From NCBI RefSeq assembly GCF_023343835.1, contig NC_064443.1, positions 6,944,001 to 7,008,000 of the forward strand: a stretch of DNA of 64,000 nucleotides. The letters are read 5' to 3'. Both the position numbers and the translations under genes were made by a program. The stretch is from Lagopus muta. Its lineage: Eukaryota; Chordata; Aves; Galliformes; Phasianidae. Shown in pieces: positions 58,818-64,000 of the stretch; the first letter of the stretch is position 1; each line of letters opens with the position of its first letter. Below the pieces are notes generated by a model. It searched no databases. It was not told where the DNA came from and worked only from the letters and a program-made list of their open reading frames with translations.

Positions 58818-61800
58818 GTAGGAGCGGAGCGGGCAGCAAGGGCAGCGGCGTGCCCGGGGCTGAAGGAGGGGGCGCGGGGGAGGATTTGCGAGGGATTTGG
58901 GAGACGGGGATTAAGGAGGGAGGGAGGAAAAGCGTTGGGGCCGGGGTGGGTTTGGTGCGGGGAGGGGGCGAGCTGCCGGGCTCTGGGAAGGGCGCGGGGC
59001 GAGGTTCGGCGGCAAGCGGGATGCTGCGCGAGGCTGGAGCTGAGGGCGGGAGGACGGACGCGGCTCCGCTCGCGCCGCTCCGAACCGGGTGCGGGGGCAC
59101 AGCGCCGGCGGCAGCGGCTGGGGGCGGGCGGCTGAGGGGGCGCCACGGGGCTGCGCCGGTCCCGTGCCGGCTCCGCACGTCCTTCCCTGCCGCGTTCGAA
59201 CGATTCTCCCCCCGCTCCCCCATATGAGCCGCGAGTCCGTTGCTGCGTGCCCGCCGGGGGCAGAGGTTCCCCGGGGAGCACGCCGCTCGGGCTTTGTTTC
59301 GCTCGCTAGCACCGATGAGGAGAATGACAGCTAGATGCGTCGATCAGCGGCTGTTTTGCGCCGAACCACGTTGCACGGCATCCCAGGGGGCAGGCGGAAG
59401 GCGGGGGAGATGCTGTCAAATTGCTTGAGAAATTTAAAAAAAAAAAGAAAAAAAAAAAAAAAAAAAAAAAAAAGAAAAAGGGGGGGGGGGGGGGGGAACC
59501 GGCAGAAAGCCTTTGCAAAACGTCGACATCGGCTCCGCCACCCCCGAGCAACCTTCCCCCCACCGAGGCCGGGCGGTAGGGGCTGCCCGACTCCCGCCAC
59601 CCGATGCCGGCTGCGGCCCCGCGCTGACCCCGCCGCCCCGGGAGCCATCTTAGAGCCCCCGCGGCCGCCCCTCACGCAGGCACGGAGCGGCGGGGCCGTG
59701 CTCGCACACGTCGACGCACGTTCAGGGCTCTCGCGTCGTTGCCGTTATCTCCTCTCCCACAGTCTAGGAAGGGAGGGCTGTGCTCCCCTCTTTGACGAAC
59801 GGCGGTCGCTGGGGAGTTATCTTCTCCTCCTGCCTGGGCAGATCCGTTCCGCTTGCCAGCCCTGATTCCCTGCGCGTGGATTCTGCCATCATTCCTCCAT
59901 GTTCTGCCCACCCAGGCGTCTTCAAGTTTTGAATTTCACTTAGGAGCTGCTCCTTCCTACAGGTGCACGTAGGAATCGGCTCTGCTGCTCCAGTCAGGAG
60001 CGGAGATATGTGCGAGGAGGTGGCATTGGGCCATCTAAATAAAAAGAGCTCAAAAACCTTGTTTAGAAGGTGCGATTTATGTAGTGGAACCTCATGAAGA
60101 AGTAGAAAGAAGCATTCCTTTGCATTGGTTTCACATGTGAAACTCTACCTTATCAACATATTTACCACCACACACTATGGGAATTTAACCTGTGGGAGAC
60201 ATCCCTGTGTTCTGCTGTGAGAATGCAGAACGAGGTGAGATTCAACTTGCTTACAGGATTTCTTTTAATCTTTTTGTTTGGGAACGTAGATTGGTTGTTT
60301 TCCATTGAAAAGCATGCGTAAATGACTTTTTGTGCTGAACGCTAAGGTTCTGCAGCAGAGTTGGTCATTAGGAGGAGGAATGCTTCACTGGATAAACATG
60401 GTGACAGTAAAGCTGCCATCAAGTCTGTAGTAAGTGGGAGACTCAAAATGCAAAGTGTTGCTGAAGCACTCGTCTTGACACTTAGATTTGACTTGAAGTT
60501 ATAATGCTGACTCCTGAGCATATTTGGCTACTGTTCAATCACATATATGCGTACGTATATCTTCAATTACGTGTACGTATATTTATTTGCCTACAGTCAT
60601 ATATATATATATACTGCAGAGCATGAGTGTATGCACATATATAGGCATCACACCATCAAGAGGTCTTAAAATAATCTTTTCATCGAAAACACAGTGACAC
60701 ATTATAGCATAAAAAGTTATAAACAAGTTTTTTTTTTTTCTTCCCCTTTTCTCTCACAGAGGCGAACTATGCAAGCAGCACCAGAATTCCTCTCCCTGGT
60801 GACGGACCAACTACTCAGTCCAACAGTTCAGCACCATCCAAGCAAACTGTTCTGTCTTGGCAAGCTGCAATTGATGCTGCTAGACAAGCAAAGGCTGCCC
60901 AAAATATGAATTCCACCACAGCCCAGCCTGTAGGATCTCTGTCCCAAAGAAAACGCCAGCAATATGCCAAGAGCAAAAAACAGGGTAATACATCTAATAG
61001 TCGGCCACCCCGTGCCCTTTTCTGTTTATCCCTCAACAACCCCATACGAAGAGCCTGCATTAGTCTAGTAGAATGGAAGTATCCTTTGATGCAGTTTCAG
61101 TTCGTCTGTTTCTTGAGTTTTTTTAGGTGTATCAAGACTGTCTTGCTATGTCTCTGATAGCAGCATAGCTAACACTGTACTTCTCCTACCTATGTGTGTA
61201 ACTCTCATTAACATTAATGGTAGCTAGTTTTGCATGAATGGCTCTTGATCGATGTCATAATAACAGGATGTTGTTTCACTAAAGTAAGTAAATCAAATCA
61301 GAGAAGAGCTCATAGCTATTGCTTTCTTTTCTTAGGGGAAAAAGGGAACGCATTCAGAATTTAACCTTCTGAATTTATAAGCTTGCATTATATTCCATCA
61401 AATCTCCACATTCTGTTCATTACCGTTCTAAAGAAGGCCGAATGCTTAAGAGTGGATCTAGCAGTGCTTACTTGGAGATGACCTAAGATGTCAAACCTTT
61501 ATCTTCCATCTTGTGCTCAGATGTATTACTATTAAGGCAAATGGGCCGAATGTAGAAATCGTTTAAAAATTGTTTTCCAACTGGTAAAAGTGATGTTTTC
61601 TTAGCTAAGCTAAGGATTCACTGTTGGTACATACAGGTGCCTGAACTATATTCATCTTTTGAACTTCTACAACAATTCTACCATCAAATATTTGGAAGCA
61701 TGTATGACTGTAGGTAGGAGACCAGACCAGACATACCAGCTTCTCCTTGAGGTGGTGTGTGTGCTGGGAAGGATTGCTTCATCTTTGTCTCAGTGGTTGT

Positions 61801-63396
61801 GATTTGAAAGTCTGTGGATTTCTTTGGAAGAAGTAATATCATGCAGATATGATATATTGTTTAATTCTCAAGAAAGAAGTTTGAAATAGAAGATAAAGGT
61901 TTGTTGAGGTACAAGGGGAAAAATGTTTGCCTGTTAGCCATGGCAACATTCCTGTAGCAGGAAATAGCTGTTCAGGAGAGTACATTATGAAAGTAAAGCT
62001 CATTTTCTTACTTTAAACAGAACACCCATGCTGGCAGTATGAAATGTTCCTCGTTTATAGGGCTTGTTTTTTCAATTCTTTGAATGTAATTAAAGATAGT
62101 GAAACAGATTCTACTTTCATTTTAAACTGGTAGAAGTCCAACTAATTTCAGTAGATTGGCCTCTCCTTGGCTAAGGTCAGTTAAATTAAATTGCTGTGAA
62201 CCTGAAGTGGAATAATGCAAGGCTGAGTTGGTCCCAGTAGCACTGTATCATGAAATAAGCTTGTAAGTCTTGCACTGACGTGGTTTTTTCATTTCAGTCT
62301 GGAGAATGCTGTGTATTAAGATGGGTGCTCTGTTTTTTTGTGTACAACGTAATGGTTGTTGATATTCATAGGCTTTTGTGGACATAAAAAAAAACAACCC
62401 TGGTGGTGACAAACTTTGCGTTGCCAACAAACAAAATTTAAAAGTACTTGATGGCCATGTGGGCTTAATAGGTGTTTTCTTCAGAAAAAGTGTATTGTGA
62501 ACTGACAAAAATATTCTTTGGAGGAAACGGATTGCATTTGGTACTCTTCCCTCAGTCTTTTATGGGTATTTTATGGATGTATACCAAGAAGGTGTGAGTT
62601 GAGATAACAGGAAAAAATGGCAAAAATCATAGCTAAGGTTCAAAGTACTCCCTATCTGACATTCTACAAGTAGTCTTATCTGGGTAATTCTGTCTTTTTT
62701 AATTACGAGGAAATAATGCAGTATTTTTCAGGGAAAGGCAAATTGATGATAAGCTGAAGGATGAACTTCTAAGTATGAATTTGAGGAAACATCTTTTTTC
62801 TTTTTTTTTTTCTTTTTTAACCAGAGGAAATGTGTCTCCAGGATTCTACTACTGTTATCCAGATGCAGTGTTAAAACTGTAGCTGTACTTCATGTCACTT
62901 GTGCAAAAGCCTGAGAGGCTTTGAGCCTGTATGGCTGCCAAGCCAAGGATGGCATGCTGTTAGCCATTCTACTTACCCAGACTTTGTTCTGCTCTGCCCA
63001 AAGCAAAACTGTTAAGGAGTTCCACTGTCAGAAAAATGAAGAGTTTTCTGGCAGCGAGAGTAATAGCTTTCTTGCTTTTGCAAAGAGAAAGGGACATTGA
63101 GACATTGTTGTGATAGAAGATGATGTGATACAGTGATATAACCAATGGTGATTTGATGTTTGCCCCACTTAACAGTCTAAAGATTGCCTTAAAAGAAGAA
63201 CTGTTTGTGAGTATTGAAACAGAAAGGAGAGATAGGCTTAAAAGTTTGTAGATGCTTGGAATCCATTAATTCCTTAACAGGATTTTCCAGACCATTTGAC
63301 ATATTTATACTACTGTCTATTTTTGCCAACTGTGTGGCCTTAGCTGTTTACATCCCATTCCCAGAAGATGATTCTAATTCAACTAATCATAATTTG
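58769..63396 (+). CDS. CACNA1D: CACNA1D, L-type calcium channel alpha-1D / Cav1.3 (5' part, exons 1-3)
   Basis: Cav1.3 is the pore-forming subunit of a low-threshold L-type voltage-gated calcium channel, important in hair cells, neurons, endocrine cells and the sinoatrial node. Three exons (58769-58817, 60760-61078, 63291-63396) join in frame to 474 nt, 158 residues. Residues 1-123 are the cytoplasmic N-terminus: a His/Gln-rich start, then the NSCaTE calmodulin-binding motif (SWQAAI, residues 49-54, in [18 protein letters not shown]), a basic [15 protein letters not shown] stretch, and [15 protein letters not shown] just before domain I. Residues 124-146 ([20 protein letters not shown]...) are transmembrane helix IS1. 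Residues 147-158 ([12 protein letters not shown]) start the first outer loop and include an N-S-T glycosylation sequon at Asn152. The full channel is about 2,100 residues; the rest lies beyond the right edge. The N-terminus separates it from Cav1.2 (CACNA1C). Confidence 0.95.
59436..59496 (+). repeat. A-rich then G17 homopurine tract
   Basis: Forty-four bases of A broken by a few single G (59436-59479) are followed by 17 uninterrupted G (59480-59496), in CACNA1D intron 1. A polymorphic tract of this kind is hard to sequence accurately. Confidence 0.95.
60540..60614. repeat. Clustered alternating purine-pyrimidine runs
   Basis: Three strictly alternating runs lie within 75 bp: 60540-60560 (contains tatgcgtacgtatat), 60569-60582 (acgtgtacgtatat) and 60598-60614 (catatatatatatatac). 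Confidence 0.85.
60760..61078 (+). CDS. CACNA1D: CACNA1D coding exon 2
   Basis: A 319-nt exon from [15 protein letters not shown] to [11 protein letters not shown] (last codon split). The acceptor ctctcacag follows a long T-rich tract, and the donor reads gtatcc, which is weaker than consensus. It carries the NSCaTE motif and the basic segment before IS1. The phases (1 in, 2 out) fit exons 1 and 3. Confidence 0.96.
61079..63290 (+). other. CACNA1D: CACNA1D intron 2
   Basis: About 2.2 kb of AT-rich DNA. A strong unused acceptor-like site (long T-rich tract 62793-62818, then aaccag) ends at 62824. No exon is recognisable after it. Confidence 0.9.
63291..63396 (+). CDS. CACNA1D: CACNA1D coding exon 3
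   Basis: A 106-nt exon that completes Lys123 and encodes [20 protein letters not shown] through STNHNL: helix IS1 and the start of the IS1-IS2 loop. The acceptor is gattttccag and the donor is gtgagt. The length equals what I recall for the mammalian exon. Exon 4 (expected to begin EKVEYAF) is not in the window. Confidence 0.96.
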
Positions 63397-64000
63397 GTGA
63401 GTACTCTTGAGTTTTTGTTTTATGTCTTGAAGTTTTATCTTGGTGGTCAAGACTGGCTGCTAGTGTTTAAGACTATTAAGTATAATAATTTTAGTAAAAA
63501 AAAAATTGGTATGCAGTGGTACTTTCAAATAAAATATCAGTCAGAATATGCAATTGCTTTATTTTCAGTTTTAATATGTACTCTCTTATGTCGTATTTTA
63601 AAATTCTGTTGTCAGTGGTGAAATTCTTTGGAAGAGAACGTACCATAAAGATGTGCTCTGTGTGTGTCTGTGTATTTGTGTGGTGTAAGAACTTGTATTT
63701 GAATTCCTGTTGTTGTTGAGATGTCTGCTTCAATCCCTGTGAAGTTTTACTGCCTTACCTAATATGCTTGTCTAATCTATTCTCAATTTTTAAGGCTGCT
63801 GTTTGGCTGTCTGTATTTTTAGCTGTTATTTTAGCTTTTATTAAAAGAGAATGGTGGAAAATTTTACAGCAAAGTGGTAAGAACATCAACGTGAATTATA
63901 ACAGCAGTAAGTGCTTCTAGAAGTTATTTTGAAAAGGGATGATAACACAATGGGTACTTCATTTGTGGAGCTGTATTTCTTCAGCTGAAAATAGGGTAGC
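63397..64000 (+). other. CACNA1D: CACNA1D intron 3 (partial)
   Basis: AT-rich sequence after the exon 3 donor to the window edge. The 135-codon ORF at 63214-63621 only reads through exon 3 into the intron. Confidence 0.88.

Larger units (their letters stand above)
58000..59750 (+). promoter_or_regulatory. CACNA1D: CACNA1D CpG-island promoter and 5' UTR
   Basis: About 1.75 kb of CpG-dense sequence surrounds the first coding exon. Visible items are an Sp1-type box (gggggcggg, 58207-58215), a (CAG)5 run at 58332-58346 and a CGG run at 58349-58366, three upstream ORFs (listed separately) and a YY1-type site on the minus strand (59644-59651). There is no clear TATA box; a weak ttctattt lies near 58253. 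The transcription start is not determined. The long overlapping ORFs on both strands here come from the absence of AT-rich stop codons, not from coding. Confidence 0.8.
58818..60759 (+). other. CACNA1D: CACNA1D intron 1
   Basis: About 1.9 kb. The first 0.9 kb belongs to the CpG island. It then has a 61-nt purine-only tract (59436-59496) and an alternating purine-pyrimidine patch (60540-60614). No other exon was recognised. Confidence 0.9.

Noticed and set aside
58642..59312. Long minus-strand ORFs (133 to 210 codons) across CACNA1D exon 1
   Set aside because: They lie in a CpG island where stop codons are rare, overlap each other in several frames and give low-complexity Pro/Arg/Ala-rich products.
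60828..60840. ttcagcaccatcc, like the left half of an RE1/REST silencer
   Set aside because: The right half is missing, and the bases are explained by conserved coding sequence (SSAPSK) in CACNA1D exon 2.
63214..63621. 135-codon ORF reading through CACNA1D exon 3
   Set aside because: Only 63291-63396 is the exon; the rest is intron on either side of clear ag/gt borders.
1..64000. CRISPR arrays, operons, tRNA or rRNA genes, complete endogenous retroviruses
   Set aside because: None seen. The window is eukaryotic; no regular spaced repeats, no tRNA-like box pairs noticed by eye, and no gag/pol/env frames. Small RNA genes without obvious motifs cannot be excluded without a search.

Overview
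The window looks like a galliform bird genome, most likely chicken. The signs are CR1 LINE fragments with the typical bird 3' tail, AT-rich introns broken by very GC-rich promoters, and split genes with vertebrate splice sites. It holds the 5' halves of two genes in divergent (head-to-head) arrangement, separated by about 38 kb with no recognisable gene. This matches the DCP1A - CACNA1D order known from human 3p21. All names come from protein similarity read by eye; no search was run.

Layout. Positions 1-20132 (minus strand) carry the first six coding exons of DCP1A, the mRNA-decapping activator. Exon 1 lies in a CpG-rich promoter at about 19.75-20.3 kb and the gene runs off the left edge. 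The six exons (20132-19998, 19049-19009, 17602-17475, 9275-9209, 4332-4194, 505-386) join in frame to give 210 residues. Intron 3 contains an exon-like open segment on the opposite strand (13519-13661) that I cannot assign to any gene. Positions 20.3-58.0 kb hold no recognisable gene. They contain several CR1 fragments (one keeps an open reverse-transcriptase C-terminus at 48930-49475), copies of an LTR-like repeat, simple repeats, and a few elements that may be regulatory. Positions 58.0-59.75 kb form a large CpG island with the CACNA1D promoter, 5' UTR and first coding exon. Exons 2 (60760-61078) and 3 (63291-63396) follow, and the gene runs off the right edge. Together they encode the first 158 residues of Cav1.3: the N-terminal cytoplasmic tail with its calmodulin-binding NSCaTE motif, transmembrane helix IS1, and the start of the first extracellular loop.

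The two genes have unrelated jobs (mRNA turnover in P-bodies and voltage-gated calcium entry), and nothing here suggests they share a promoter. The 38-kb gap more likely holds CACNA1D control elements. The most interesting leads are the antisense exon candidate inside DCP1A intron 3, the cluster of three upstream ORFs before the CACNA1D start, a small foldback CR1-derived insertion, and a 24-bp homeodomain-type near-palindrome in the intergenic region. No convincing new multi-gene system was found.
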